Source: Actinoplanes sp. NBC_00393 (GTDB lineage Bacteria > Actinomycetota > Actinomycetes > Mycobacteriales > Micromonosporaceae). Taken from it: a stretch of DNA of 64,000 nucleotides. Made by a program: the position numbers and the translations under genes. Numbering within the stretch: the first letter of the stretch is position 1; every line of letters starts with the position of its first letter. The notes below the pieces were generated by a model that saw only the letters and a list, made by a program, of their open reading frames with translations, did not search any database and had not been told where the DNA came from. The DNA lies in the NCBI RefSeq assembly GCF_036053395.1, contig NZ_CP107942.1, positions 2,508,501-2,572,500 of the forward strand. Reading direction: 5' to 3'. Positions 1 to 8,820 of the stretch are shown here, in pieces.

Positions 1-2
1 AC

Positions 3-2156
3 GTGACCGGCACCGCCGAGATCCTGCGGCACATCGTTCTCTGCTGGGCGTCGCTGTTCACCGAGCGGGCCGTGACCTACCGGCTGCGCAACGGGTTCGA
101 CCATCGGCAGGTCCGGATGGCGGTGGTCGTACAGGAAATGGTGTTTCCGCAGGTCTCCGGCATCCTCTTCACGGCCGACCCGGTCACCGGCAACCGTCGG
201 GTTGCCACCGTGGACGCGGGCTTCGGTCTCGGCGAGGCCCTGGTCTCCGGCCTGGTGAACCCGGACGTGTTCGCCGTGCGTGACGGCGAGATCGTGGCCC
301 GGACGATCGCCGTCAAGGAGCGTGCCGTCGAGCCGTTGCCGGACGGCGGCATAGGGCAGGTCGCGGTCGACCCGCAGCGCAGGCAGGAGCCGGCGCTGAC
401 CGATGCGCAGGTCGTGCAGCTCGTGCGGCTGGGCCGGCGGATCGAGGCGCACTTCGGCCGCCCGCAGGACATCGAGTGGTGCCTGGCCGACGGCGAGTTC
501 CAGATCGTGCAGAGCCGGCCGATCACCACGCTGTTCCCCGTACCGGAGGTCGGCGACCAGGAGAATCACGTCTACCTCTCGGTCGGGCACCAGCAGATGA
601 TGACCGACCCGATGAAGCCGCTGGGCCTGTCCTGCTGGCGGCTGACCGCCCTGGCGCCGATGCTCGAGGCCGGCGGGCGGCTGTTCGTCGACAGCACCGC
701 GATGCTCGCCTCACCCGTACGCCGGGCCGGTTTCCTCGACATGGCGGGCCGGACCGATCCGCTGACCAGGGACGCGCTGCAGACCATCCTGGACCGCGGC
801 GACTTCGTGCCGACGCTGCCCGATACGGGTCCTGCCCGGCCGCCGCAGGGTGGCCCGGCCGAGCCGATCGAGACCGATCCGGCCATCGTCGCCGGGCTGA
901 TCGAGCGCAGCGAGAAGTCCATCGCCGCCCTGCGGGCCGACATCGGGGCGTACTCCGGGCCCGCGCTGTTCGACTTCCTGCTCGAGGCGTTCCAGGAGCT
1001 CAAGCGGGTTCTCAAGGATCCGCGGAGCATGCAGGCGATCATGGCGGGCATGGAGGCCACCTGGTGGCTCAACGACCATCTGCAGGAGTGGCTGGGGGAG
1101 AAGAACGCGGCCGACACGCTGACGTTGTCGGCGCCGGGGAACATCACCTCGGAGATGGGGCTGGCGCTGCTCGACGTCGCGGACGTGATCCGGCGGTATC
1201 CGGAAGCGGCCGAGATCCTTCAGGGCGACGACTTCCTGGAACGGTTGCCTGCCGAGGCCCGGCAGGCCATCGAGGCCTATCTGGATCGGTACGGGGTGCG
1301 CTGCGTCGGCGAGATCGACATCACCCGGCCGCGGTGGAGTGAGCAGCCGGCCACCCTCGTGCCGGTGATCCTCGACAACGTCCGGACCTTCGAGCCGGGC
1401 GCTGCCGCGCGGCGCTTCGAGCAGGGCCGGGAGGCGGCGGCGCGCAAGGAACAGGAGGTGCTGTCGCGCCTGCGGGAGCTGCCGGACGGGGAGCAGAAGG
1501 CGGCGGAGACCAAGCGGATGATCGACCGGGTGCGGACCTTCGTCGGCTACCGGGAGTACCCGAAGTACGACATCATCAGCCGCCACTTCGTCTTCAAGCA
1601 GGCGCTGATGAGGGAGGCCGACCGTCTGGTCCGGGCCGGTGTGCTTGCGCACCGGGAGGACATCTTCTACCTCAGCTTTCCGGAACTGCACGAGGTGGTG
1701 CGTACGCAGCAGGTGGACCGGGAGCTCATCCGCCGCCGCGAGGAGGAGTTCCGGACGTTCCAGGCGCTGCCCACGCCGCGGGTTCTCACCTCGGAGGGCG
1801 AGGCGCTGTCGGGGGCGTACCGGCGTGACGACGTGCCGGCCGGCGCCCTGGTCGGCCTGGCGGTCTCGGCCGGAACCGTCGAGGGCCGGGCCCGCGTCAT
1901 CCTGGACATGGCCCAGGCCGATCTGGAGGCCGGCGACATCCTGGTGACGTCGTTCACCGACCCCAGCTGGTCGCCGTTGTTCGTCGCGGTCGCCGGCCTG
2001 GTGACCGAGGTGGGCGGTCTGATGACCCACGGTGCGGTGATCGCCCGGGAGTACGGCCTACCCGCCGTCGTCGGCGTCGACCGGGCCACCGGGCTGATCC
2101 GCGACGGGCAGCGGATCCGCGTTCACGGCACGGACGGCTTCGTCGAGCTGCTGTAA
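3..2156 (+). CDS. Rifampin phosphotransferase / PEP synthase-like protein (5' end outside window)
   Basis: Three-domain phosphotransferase that in this family moves phosphate from ATP to a substrate through a swivelling histidine domain; rifampin phosphotransferases inactivate rifamycins this way. The reading frame is open to the window edge, so the start and roughly the first 150 residues of a family length near 870 lie upstream. Visible parts are the end of the ATP-binding domain (SGILFTADPVTG, then FGLGEALVSG and DIEWCLADGEFQIVQSRPIT near residues 155-175), a long central substrate domain, and the C-terminal His domain with EVGGLMTHGAVIAREYG, whose His is the phospho-carrier. The ending GTDGFVELL is typical. 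The 3' end overlaps the convergent TIM-barrel gene by 34 bp. Rifampin as substrate is inference; a PEP-synthase-like enzyme of other specificity is possible. Confidence 0.8.
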   Translation: MTGTAEILRHIVLCWASLFTERAVTYRLRNGFDHRQVRMAVVVQEMVFPQVSGILFTADPVTGNRRVATVDAGFGLGEALVSGLVNPDVFAVRDGEIVARTIAVKERAVEPLPDGGIGQVAVDPQRRQEPALTDAQVVQLVRLGRRIEAHFGRPQDIEWCLADGEFQIVQSRPITTLFPVPEVGDQENHVYLSVGHQQMMTDPMKPLGLSCWRLTALAPMLEAGGRLFVDSTAMLASPVRRAGFLDMAGRTDPLTRDALQTILDRGDFVPTLPDTGPARPPQGGPAEPIETDPAIVAGLIERSEKSIAALRADIGAYSGPALFDFLLEAFQELKRVLKDPRSMQAIMAGMEATWWLNDHLQEWLGEKNAADTLTLSAPGNITSEMGLALLDVADVIRRYPEAAEILQGDDFLERLPAEARQAIEAYLDRYGVRCVGEIDITRPRWSEQPATLVPVILDNVRTFEPGAAARRFEQGREAAARKEQEVLSRLRELPDGEQKAAETKRMIDRVRTFVGYREYPKYDIISRHFVFKQALMREADRLVRAGVLAHREDIFYLSFPELHEVVRTQQVDRELIRRREEEFRTFQALPTPRVLTSEGEALSGAYRRDDVPAGALVGLAVSAGTVEGRARVILDMAQADLEAGDILVTSFTDPSWSPLFVAVAGLVTEVGGLMTHGAVIAREYGLPAVVGVDRATGLIRDGQRIRVHGTDGFVELL

Positions 2157-3127
2157 TGCTCGGCGATCGCGGCGAAGGCCGCCTTCGGCTCCCACGGCAG
2201 GCCGTTTCCGGTAGGGCGGTCGAGCACCTTGACGATCCCGGGGCTGGCCAGATCGAGGTCGTCGCGGGGATCGCCGTCGGGCCGGTGCGGGAAGTCGGGC
2301 AGCGCGAACAGGTAGCAGAACGCGCTGTCGACGCCCTCGCTGTCGAAGATCTCGAGCAGCTCGCGGAAGTACGTCGCCTGGCCCTCCTCGTCGCGCTCGT
2401 AGACGCCGTTGAGCCGTAGCGGCGCGCGAGTGACCGGGTCGTACTCCATGATCTCCATGCTGCGCGGCGCGACGTCGCTCGCGCCACGCCAGGCCGCGGT
2501 GCCGAAACCGGTGATGGCGACCGGTTTGGGCTGGGCGGCCAGATCGCGTACGGCTTCCCGGAACTGACCCGCGACCTCGGCGGACCGGATCAGTTCGAGG
2601 GTCACGAAGTCGAACAGCTCCCAGTCGACGCCCTCGAACGGGATCGCAGCGTACGTGAGCCTGCCGTGGAACCGTTCACGGATCGCGGCCGCCGCGTTGC
2701 GCAGGAACGCGTCGAGCCGGACGCGGACCTCGGCGATCCGGCCGGCGAACAGGTTGCCGACGCGCTCGTCGAGCCGGTCGCCGTCGATGAACCCGCGGTT
2801 CATGATGCTCAGCTCGACGCCGGCGACGAACACGACCTCGGCCCCCGCCGCGCGCAGCCGTTCGGCCCGGTCGGCGCAGTCGAGGAACAGCGCGAGGATC
2901 TCCTCCGGCGTCAGCTCCAGCGGGTACGGCGAGAACCAAACCTCCAGGCCGAGCTCGGCGGCGATCCCGGCCGCGACCTCCAGACGGCCGGCGTCGACGC
3001 CGACGATGTGGACGGCGTTGCAGTGCAGGTCGTCGCGGATGATGGCCAGCTCCCGCCGGACGATCGCCGGGTCGAACTCCTGCGCCGAGTGGAAGCCGGT
3101 GCTGTAGGCGATGCCGTTCGCTCGCAT
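2123..3127 (-). CDS. TIM-barrel, glycoside-hydrolase-like protein of unknown function
   Basis: A 334-residue soluble protein beginning MRANGIAYSTGF. The ATG at 3127 is chosen because a strong ribosome site (GGGAGGGAC) lies just upstream and conserved family sequence begins there. The pattern of alternating strands (LEVWFSPYPLEL, AEVVFVAGVELS, LTYAAIPFEGVDW, KPVAITGFGTAAWRG) resembles family-2/10-like glycoside hydrolase barrels, with Glu in the VELS strand as a candidate acid/base. Relatives are annotated only as hypothetical or 'abortive infection' proteins, so no substrate can be given. It is divergent from a TetR gene with a palindrome between them, so it is the probable target of that regulator. 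Its 3' end overlaps the rifampin-phosphotransferase-like gene. Confidence 0.72.
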   Translation of the reverse strand: MRANGIAYSTGFHSAQEFDPAIVRRELAIIRDDLHCNAVHIVGVDAGRLEVAAGIAAELGLEVWFSPYPLELTPEEILALFLDCADRAERLRAAGAEVVFVAGVELSIMNRGFIDGDRLDERVGNLFAGRIAEVRVRLDAFLRNAAAAIRERFHGRLTYAAIPFEGVDWELFDFVTLELIRSAEVAGQFREAVRDLAAQPKPVAITGFGTAAWRGASDVAPRSMEIMEYDPVTRAPLRLNGVYERDEEGQATYFRELLEIFDSEGVDSAFCYLFALPDFPHRPDGDPRDDLDLASPGIVKVLDRPTGNGLPWEPKAAFAAIAEHYSSSTKPSVP

Positions 3128-3145
3128 GTAGTCCCTCCCCAAAAA

Positions 3146-3168
3146 TTGCGTGCACGCAAGTTTGCGTG
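3146..3168. promoter_or_regulatory. Probable TetR operator
   Basis: A perfect 14-bp palindrome TTGCGTGCACGCAA lies at 3146-3159, followed by a further half-site TTTGCGTG at 3161-3168, in the 54-bp gap between the divergent TIM-barrel and TetR genes. Its position between both starts suits autoregulation plus control of the neighbour. Binding is inferred. Confidence 0.65.
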
Positions 3169-3181
3169 AAAGGATGCCATC

Positions 3182-3814
3182 ATGGCCAGCCTCCGGGAGA
3201 GAAAAAAGCGCGCCACCCGCGAAGCCCTGGCGGCGGCAGCGTTGCGCCTCGCCTTGGAACACGGGCTGGAGAACGTCCGCGTCGAGGACATCGCGCAGGC
3301 GGCCGGGGTCTCACCGCGCACCTACAACAACTATTTCTCGAGCCGCGAGCACGCGATCGTCGCCGGAATCGTCGCGGACCGAGCCGCCCAGCTCACCGCA
3401 GCCGTGACGACGCACCCGGTCGAGATCAACCTCAGCGACGCCGTCATCGATGCCGTCGTGAACTCGTACACCGACCCCGGCGACCACCAGCGCGCCGCGC
3501 TGCTGATGATCGCCACGAACGCCACGCTGCGGGCCTGCTACGTCGACACGGTGACGACAGTTGACGGTCCTCTGGCCGAGGCCATCGCCGAGCGGTGCCC
3601 GGACGTCGAACCGTTGACCGCCCAAGTGCTGGCCGCTGCCGTCGCCGCGGCCGCCAAGGTGGCACTCCAGCAGTGGCTGCGCCCCGCCGAGTCGATGCCC
3701 GGTTTCGTCGTGCTGTCGGGATCGCTGCCGGACCTGGTCCGGGCCGCGCTCACGCCGCTCGCACCGGCGCTGGATCAGCTACCGGTCAGGTCGTCGCCGC
3801 GCGCGGTCCGGTAG
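3182..3814 (+). CDS. TetR-family transcriptional regulator
   Basis: A 210-residue TetR/AcrR-type repressor. The N-terminal helix-turn-helix covers about residues 8-55, with VEDIAQAAGVSPRTYNNYFSSREHAI as the recognition region, and is followed by a ligand-binding helical domain of normal length. The start ATG at 3182 follows a GAAAGGA ribosome site. It is divergent from the TIM-barrel gene across a palindromic operator (3146-3168). Its 3' end overlaps the convergent ArsR gene by 40 bp. The inducer is unknown. Confidence 0.9.
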   Translation: MASLRERKKRATREALAAAALRLALEHGLENVRVEDIAQAAGVSPRTYNNYFSSREHAIVAGIVADRAAQLTAAVTTHPVEINLSDAVIDAVVNSYTDPGDHQRAALLMIATNATLRACYVDTVTTVDGPLAEAIAERCPDVEPLTAQVLAAAVAAAAKVALQQWLRPAESMPGFVVLSGSLPDLVRAALTPLAPALDQLPVRSSPRAVR

Positions 3815-4725
3815 TAGAGGACCGCCCGCCCGGCCCGGCGCCGCTGCACCAGGCCCGCGTCGAGCAGCACGCGCAGGTGGCCGCCGACCGTGCCCAGCCC
3901 GTACCCGGTGACCGCGCACAGCTGGCTCGGCGTCTTCGGCGTCTCCAGTTGGGAGAGCACGAGCGCGCGTACCGGCCCGAGCAGCCGCTCCAGCGCCGGC
4001 GCGGCGACCACACTGGCCGGATCGGCGAGAAGACCCGTGCACGGGTAGACCACGACGTAGCGGTGCGGCGGGTCCAGGCAGATCCACCCGTCGCGGGACA
4101 GCGTGGGTACGAACGACAGGCGCGCGCCGGCCAGATCCTCGGGCGGGTAGTCGTAGGCGTTGACCTGCAGCCGGCCCTTCCCGACCCAGCGCATGTCGGG
4201 GCGCATGCCGAGCAGCGCGTTCTCCCACCCACCGGTGGCGAGCTGCTGCGAGCGGGCCACGATGTCGGCCTCCAGCAGCCGCCGGCGGCGCGGCCAGTCC
4301 GGGAGCAGCGCCCGCTCCCACACCCAGGTCAGCATCGCGGCGGCCCGGTCGATCAGGTCAGCTCCGCGCAGCTCGTCGGGGATGGGCACGCCTTCCGCTG
4401 TCAGCTGCGCGCGGGCTTCGTCCGGAGTGGTGGCCCGCAGCCGGGCCAGGTCGCCGTCGAACGTACCGTCCGCGTCATCCGGCGGCGTGACCAGGAAGTC
4501 GGCCACCCAGCGCGGCCGCAGCGAGGCGCCGACGAGTGCCGCGGCGAAAGCATCGTCGCGAAGCATCTGCTGGTACGCGGGGACGTGCGCCTCCAGCCAT
4601 TCGCGCTGCGACGGGTGGGTGCCCTTGCCCGCGAACGCCTTCATCGCGGCAACGGTCTCGGTGAGCGGCGAGATCGCGAACCGGCTCGACGCGAGCACGT
4701 CGGCGCCGACCAGCCAGACCCCCAA
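3775..4725 (-). CDS. ArsR-like winged-helix regulator (DUF5937 type)
   Basis: About 316 residues, with an unusual layout: a long N-terminal region (AISPLTETVAAMKAF, LEAHVPAYQQML) of the DUF5937 kind and a C-terminal ArsR-like winged helix in the last 80 residues (TPSQLCAVTGYGLGTVGGHLRVLLDAGLVQRRRAGRAVLYY, given here only as a description of the HTH and wing). The TTG at 4725 is preferred because AAAGGGG lies 5 nt upstream and the paralogue at 50932-51903 begins at the aligned position. Divergent from an MFS transporter with an inverted repeat between them, so it probably controls that exporter and itself. Confidence 0.78.
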   Translation of the reverse strand: MGVWLVGADVLASSRFAISPLTETVAAMKAFAGKGTHPSQREWLEAHVPAYQQMLRDDAFAAALVGASLRPRWVADFLVTPPDDADGTFDGDLARLRATTPDEARAQLTAEGVPIPDELRGADLIDRAAAMLTWVWERALLPDWPRRRRLLEADIVARSQQLATGGWENALLGMRPDMRWVGKGRLQVNAYDYPPEDLAGARLSFVPTLSRDGWICLDPPHRYVVVYPCTGLLADPASVVAAPALERLLGPVRALVLSQLETPKTPSQLCAVTGYGLGTVGGHLRVLLDAGLVQRRRAGRAVLYYRTARGDDLTGS

Positions 4726-4733
4726 CCCGCGCC

Positions 4734-4755
4734 CCTTTCGTGTGCAGACGAAAAG
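4734..4755. promoter_or_regulatory. Probable ArsR operator
   Basis: Inverted repeat CCTTTCG (4734-4740), 8-bp spacer, CGAAAAG (4749-4755), in the divergent gap between the ArsR-like gene and the MFS gene. The same half-sites and the same spacer length occur at 51906-51927 next to the second DUF5937/ArsR paralogue, which supports operator function for both. Confidence 0.6.
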
Positions 4756-4793
4756 CTGTGGCCGCCGGGCGAACCGCCCGCAGACTGCCGCAC

Positions 4794-5978
4794 GTGCCAA
4801 CCTACCGGGACTGTTTCGCCACCAGAGAATTCACCCCGCTGTTCCTCGCGAACTCCGTCAACGTGGCCGCCGGAACACTGCGCGGTCTCGCCCTCGCGGT
4901 GCTGGTCTACGACGCGACCGCATCGCCGCTGCTCGCCGCGCTGAGCCTGTTCGGTTCGCACTTCGCGCAGGTCCTCGGCGCGATGACACTGCTGTCGGTG
5001 GCCGACCGGGTGCCACCCCGGACCGCGCTGATCACCATCAACCTGATCGGCACCCTCGGCACCGTGCTGCTGGCCGTGCCCGGCATGCCGACCACGGCGA
5101 TGTTCGCGGTGATCGGCGCGATGGGGCTGATGGGCTCGGTGCACGGCGGCGTCCGGTGGGGTCTGCTCGGCGAGATCCTGCCGGAACGCGACTATCTGAC
5201 CGGGCGCTCGGTGTTCAACATGTCGGTCGGCGCGATGCAGGTCACCGGCTTCGCGGCCGGCGGCGCCCTGGTCGCGCTGGTCGGCGCCCGCGAGGCGCTG
5301 CTGACCTCAGCCGCGCTCACCCTGGTAGCGGCGTTGATCACCCGATTCGGGCTGACCGCGCGGCCGTCCCGGGCCGCCGGGCGGGCCTCGGCCGGTGAGA
5401 CGTGGCGGGTCAACGCCCGGCTGCTGCGCACGCCGGGCCGGCGCTATCTCTACCTGGCGGCCTGGGTGCCGAACGGGCTGGTCGTCGGCAACGAGGCGCT
5501 GTTCGTTCCGTACGACCCGGCGACCGCGAGCGTGCTGTTCATCGCCGGTGCGGCGGGCATGTTCAGCGGCGACGCGCTGGTCGGGCGGTGGGTGCGCCCG
5601 GCCTGGCGGGAACGGCTGCTGACGCCGATGCAGGTGCTCCTGGGCGTACCGTATCTGCTGTTCGCCCTGGCCCCGCCCCTGCCGGTGGCGGCGATCGCGG
5701 TGGCTGCGGCATCCGCCGGGTTCGCCGGCGGGCTGATCCTGCAACAGCGGATCGTCGAGGTGACGCCGCCGGAGTTGCGCGGTCAGGCGCTGGGCCTACA
5801 CTCGGCCGGCATGTTCACCATGCAGGCGGTCGGCGCCTCGCTGGCCGGCGCGATCGCGCAGTACGTGCCGGTGCCCGCCGCGATCACCATCATGGCCGGG
5901 TTGTCGCTGGTCAGCACGCTCTGGCTCACCCTGCGGCTGCGCGCTTCCGCGGCCCTTCGGGAGCACTCAGTTCGGTGA
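4794..5978 (+). CDS. MFS transporter
   Basis: A 394-residue integral membrane protein with about 12 hydrophobic segments, of the MFS drug-exporter type found beside ArsR-like regulators in actinomycetes. The start is taken at GTG 4794 (MPTYRDCFATREFTPLF), since the upstream in-frame codons are arginine-rich and unlike a membrane protein N-terminus. Typical inter-helix motifs are seen (VADRVPPRTAL, LPERDYLTGRSVFNMSVGA). Divergent from the ArsR gene with a shared inverted repeat, so expression is probably induced when the regulator binds its ligand. Substrate unknown. The 3' end overlaps the next, convergent gene by 53 bp. Confidence 0.85.
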   Translation: MPTYRDCFATREFTPLFLANSVNVAAGTLRGLALAVLVYDATASPLLAALSLFGSHFAQVLGAMTLLSVADRVPPRTALITINLIGTLGTVLLAVPGMPTTAMFAVIGAMGLMGSVHGGVRWGLLGEILPERDYLTGRSVFNMSVGAMQVTGFAAGGALVALVGAREALLTSAALTLVAALITRFGLTARPSRAAGRASAGETWRVNARLLRTPGRRYLYLAAWVPNGLVVGNEALFVPYDPATASVLFIAGAAGMFSGDALVGRWVRPAWRERLLTPMQVLLGVPYLLFALAPPLPVAAIAVAAASAGFAGGLILQQRIVEVTPPELRGQALGLHSAGMFTMQAVGASLAGAIAQYVPVPAAITIMAGLSLVSTLWLTLRLRASAALREHSVR

Positions 5979-6879
5979 CGAGGCTCCGCAGCCAGGCTTC
6001 GGCCAGCGCCGGTTCGCGGCCGACCGCACGCGCCACAGCGCGCCGCCCCCAACCACTGCGACCGTACGCCACCAGCGCCGCCGCCTCGGCCAAAGCCTGG
6101 CGGGTCCGCTCGTCCCGCTCCGGCCCCGGCGCCTCGGCCGACCAGTGCTCCGGGCGGAACGTGCGCGTCAGCTTGACCTGATGGTCGCCGAGATAGGACC
6201 AGACCCCGTAGGGCATCGACACGTTCACCACCGCACGAGCGGGCAGCCGTCGCGTCCAGTCCGCCTCCTGCTGCCATCGGGCGGTGTTCGGGCTGGTCTT
6301 CCTGCGGATCGTCACCCCGACGAACCGGATCTTGCGGCGGATCACCGGCCAGGTCTCCCGCTCCTCGTCGATCCAGTCCGACAGCAGGTGGAACAGGTCC
6401 GTGAAGGTCGAGCCCGCATGGACCACGTCCACGAAGGTCACCGGGCGCTCGCGGCGGGCCAGTCGGTAAGGGGTCACGCCCACCCCGGCCAGGATCCGCC
6501 GCGCCTGCGCCAGCTCGCGCATTGTCAACGGACGCCGTCGCCACCGTCGTCCTTCCGCGATCGGTGACCGGGCGAACGACAGCGGCAGCCGGTGCAGTTG
6601 CGGGCCGTCGCGGCAGTCCGCCAGCGCGCCGCCGAGCAGGTCGACCATCGAGTCCAGGGACCGGCCGACGAAGACCAGGTCGCCGTTGCCGCTGCGGGCG
6701 AGCACCTTGCCGGTGCACGCCACCAGGTGCGGAAGGAACCACAGGTCCGGCTCGGTGGTCCCGTGCAGCAACGAGCCCAGCTGATCAGGGGTGATCAGGT
6801 CCCAGCGGAACGGGACGTGCTGTTCGGAGGCGGTCACGGGACAGAGCGTGCCATGCGGCAAATCGGTTGCCGGAGTCAT
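5926..6879 (-). CDS. Conserved protein with a phosphoribosyltransferase-like loop
   Basis: About 317 residues, starting at ATG 6879 (no clear ribosome site; GTG 6837 is an alternative). Function not known. The stretch GDLVFVGRSLDSMVDLLGG near residues 60-80 and VTFVDVVHAGSTFTDLF near 160-175 resemble the strand plus PRPP-binding loop of type I phosphoribosyltransferase folds, with D and S/T at the loop. Downstream are basic stretches (IRRKIRFVGVTIRRK). The gene is alone, convergent with and overlapping the MFS gene. It could be a PRTase-fold protein that has lost transferase activity; no catalytic role is claimed. Confidence 0.6.
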   Translation of the reverse strand: MTPATDLPHGTLCPVTASEQHVPFRWDLITPDQLGSLLHGTTEPDLWFLPHLVACTGKVLARSGNGDLVFVGRSLDSMVDLLGGALADCRDGPQLHRLPLSFARSPIAEGRRWRRRPLTMRELAQARRILAGVGVTPYRLARRERPVTFVDVVHAGSTFTDLFHLLSDWIDEERETWPVIRRKIRFVGVTIRRKTSPNTARWQQEADWTRRLPARAVVNVSMPYGVWSYLGDHQVKLTRTFRPEHWSAEAPGPERDERTRQALAEAAALVAYGRSGWGRRAVARAVGREPALAEAWLRSLVTELSAPEGPRKRAAAG

Positions 6880-6961
6880 TATTCGCACGGCAGTCTGCAC
6901 GCCATGCAGACCCGGCACGCCGGTCAGCCGGTCATCTCGACCTCAGCCGGGAGCTGATCGA

Positions 6962-7360
6962 ATGACGATCGCGCTCGTACCCCGCTTCCCGGTCGATGAC
7001 GTGCAGCTCAGCGCCCTGCACGCTCGCGCGTTCGGCGGAGATGCCGTCGAGGTCCGGCCGTGGGCGCAGCGGCTGGACCGGCACGCGCTCACCTGGATCG
7101 GCGCCTTCGACGGCGAGCGCCTGGTCGGGTTCGTTCAGGTCTGCTGGGACGGCGGCAGCCACGCCTTCCTTCTCGACACCGCTGTCGAGGAGGACCAGCA
7201 GCGGCACGGCATCGGCGCCAGGCTGGTCAAGGCGGCCGTCGACGAGGCCCGCGCCGCCGGATGCGCGTGGCTGCACGTCGACTTCGAGCCGCATCTCGAG
7301 CACTTCTACCTGAACGCCTGCGGGTTCCGTGCCACCGGGGCGGGACTGGTCCAGCTGTGA
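6962..7360 (+). CDS. GNAT-family N-acetyltransferase
   Basis: A 132-residue single-domain GNAT. The acetyl-CoA loop is seen as EDQQRHGIGARLVKAAVDEA (about residues 73-92), followed by the typical strand WLHVDFEPHLEHFYLNACGF. ATG 6962 has GGGAGC upstream. It overlaps the next gene by one base (TGATG), so the two are translationally coupled. The acceptor is unknown; a small amine, antibiotic or protein N-terminus are all possible. Confidence 0.87.
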   Translation: MTIALVPRFPVDDVQLSALHARAFGGDAVEVRPWAQRLDRHALTWIGAFDGERLVGFVQVCWDGGSHAFLLDTAVEEDQQRHGIGARLVKAAVDEARAAGCAWLHVDFEPHLEHFYLNACGFRATGAGLVQL

Positions 7361-8019
7361 TGATCCTGGCCGAGCAGGCTGACCACCGGGACGCCGAGCA
7401 GGCACTGCTCGCGGCGGGCTGGACGCCGTGCGGCGCGGGGGACTGGGCGATCGCGTTGCGCTCCCCGGACGGCACGAAGGCTGCGCGGATCAGCCCGTTC
7501 GACCCGACCGGCCGCTACGCTGCGGCGCTCTATCGGGATGCCGCCCACACCGGGCAGGTGCCGGTTCTGTACGCCCACCGCCGGCTCACCGGCGGCGGCG
7601 ACCTGCAGGTGCTGGAATGGCTCCGGCACGTCCCGGACGACGAAGCGGCCGCCTTCCACCGGGCGATCGCCGAGCGGTCCCCGCACGTCGCCGAGCTCGC
7701 CGGCATCGTGCACCGCATCCACGCCCGGGCCCGGCAGGAGCTGCCCTGGTGCGGCCCGCTCGACGACAACCCGGCCAACGTGATGCGCGCCGCGGACGGG
7801 CGGCTCGTCGTCACCGACCTGTTCTACGCCGACGGACCCCACCTGTACGCGACCGCCGCCGAGAACCCGGACCTGTTCGTCACCCGGATCGCCGAGCCCG
7901 AACGCCGCTTCATGACCGAGATCCCCCTGGCAGCCTCCGGCCCGTGGGAACCCGAGAAGCGCGCAGCGATGCGTGCCGCATTGGCGGCAGCGGACGCTAG
8001 CGCGGCCCGAGGAAAGTGA
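7360..8019 (+). CDS. Kinase-fold protein (APH/protein-kinase-like)
   Basis: A 219-residue protein coupled to the GNAT gene. DDNPANVM (about residues 137-144) followed by LVVTDLFYADG resembles the catalytic-loop Asn and the DFG-like metal-binding Asp of aminoglycoside-phosphotransferase and protein-kinase folds, while AARISPFDPTGRYAAALY may be the N-lobe. The canonical HxD is not clear (LDDNPAN sits where HGDxxxxN is expected), so activity is uncertain. Relatives are annotated as 'serine/threonine protein kinase' or hypothetical. Operon with a GNAT gene suggests a small-molecule modification pair. Its 3' end overlaps the alpha/beta hydrolase by 23 bp. Confidence 0.65.
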   Translation: MILAEQADHRDAEQALLAAGWTPCGAGDWAIALRSPDGTKAARISPFDPTGRYAAALYRDAAHTGQVPVLYAHRRLTGGGDLQVLEWLRHVPDDEAAAFHRAIAERSPHVAELAGIVHRIHARARQELPWCGPLDDNPANVMRAADGRLVVTDLFYADGPHLYATAAENPDLFVTRIAEPERRFMTEIPLAASGPWEPEKRAAMRAALAAADASAARGK

Positions 8020-8797
8020 GCACCGCCTGCCGGAACTCGTCGGGGCGCTCGACCCACGGCAGATGGCCGGCGCCGGGCAGGCTGATCCGGGTGGCATCGG
8101 GCAGGGCCTCGTGCAGCGAGTCGACCGCCCAGCGCGGCCGGATGTCCTCGGCGCCGTCGATGATCAGCACGGGCAGGTCGAGGGTCCGGCACCGCGCGGT
8201 GAGGTCGGCCTCAGCTTCGGCGTTGAGGATCCGATTGACCTCGTAATTGATCCCCAGCCACGGCGTGGCCATCCGGGCAGCGAGGGCCTGCGCGGCGTCC
8301 ATGTCGGCGTAGTCCGCCGACCACTGCAGGACCGCCCATTCGCGTTCCTCCGCCGGCGTGCGGTCGCGGCCATTGAGGGTCTCCCACCGCTGCAGATGCC
8401 CACCAAGCCGCTGCCGCAGGTTGCGCTCGTAGTACGGATGCCAGGCGCGGTTCGGGTCGATGCCCGTTCCAGAGACGTAGATCAGGGCGCTGACGTGGCC
8501 GGGGTGCTCGAGGGCGTAGCGCAGCGCCAGGTGGGCGCCCCACGAATGGCCGAGCAGGGCCGTGCGCGGCCCGGCGAGTTGGGCACGCACGGCATCGAGG
8601 TCGGCGATCGAGCCACCGATCGAGTACGGGCCGCGCCGCTCCGAACGGCCGCAACCGCGCTGGTCCCAGCGGATGGTCCGCACGTCCTGCAGCATCGATG
8701 CGACGTCGCCGAAGTAGTCCCACAGCCCGGGGCCGCCGTGGCACAGCACCAGCGGTGGCCCGCTGCCGGCCGATCGGGTCCAGAGGCGGCCATCCAT
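7997..8797 (-). CDS. Alpha/beta hydrolase, proline iminopeptidase-like
   Basis: A 266-residue cytoplasmic hydrolase. HGGPGLWDYF (about residue 20) is the oxyanion-hole motif shared with prolyl iminopeptidases, DQRGCGRS follows, GHSWGA (about residue 94) holds the nucleophilic Ser, DGAEDIR gives the acid and GAGHLPW the catalytic His. All four elements are intact. Substrate (N-terminal Pro peptides or an ester) cannot be decided from sequence. Stand-alone gene, convergent with the kinase-like gene. Confidence 0.85.
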   Translation of the reverse strand: MDGRLWTRSAGSGPPLVLCHGGPGLWDYFGDVASMLQDVRTIRWDQRGCGRSERRGPYSIGGSIADLDAVRAQLAGPRTALLGHSWGAHLALRYALEHPGHVSALIYVSGTGIDPNRAWHPYYERNLRQRLGGHLQRWETLNGRDRTPAEEREWAVLQWSADYADMDAAQALAARMATPWLGINYEVNRILNAEAEADLTARCRTLDLPVLIIDGAEDIRPRWAVDSLHEALPDATRISLPGAGHLPWVERPDEFRQAVLTFLGPR

Positions 8798-8820
8798 GAC
8801 CGCCAGTATGGCGGCCGCGC

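Noticed and set aside
711..2030. A 439-codon minus-strand frame inside the rifampin-phosphotransferase-like gene
   Set aside because: Composition is His/Gln/Arg-rich shadow sequence, and the plus strand carries the conserved THGA phospho-His motif.
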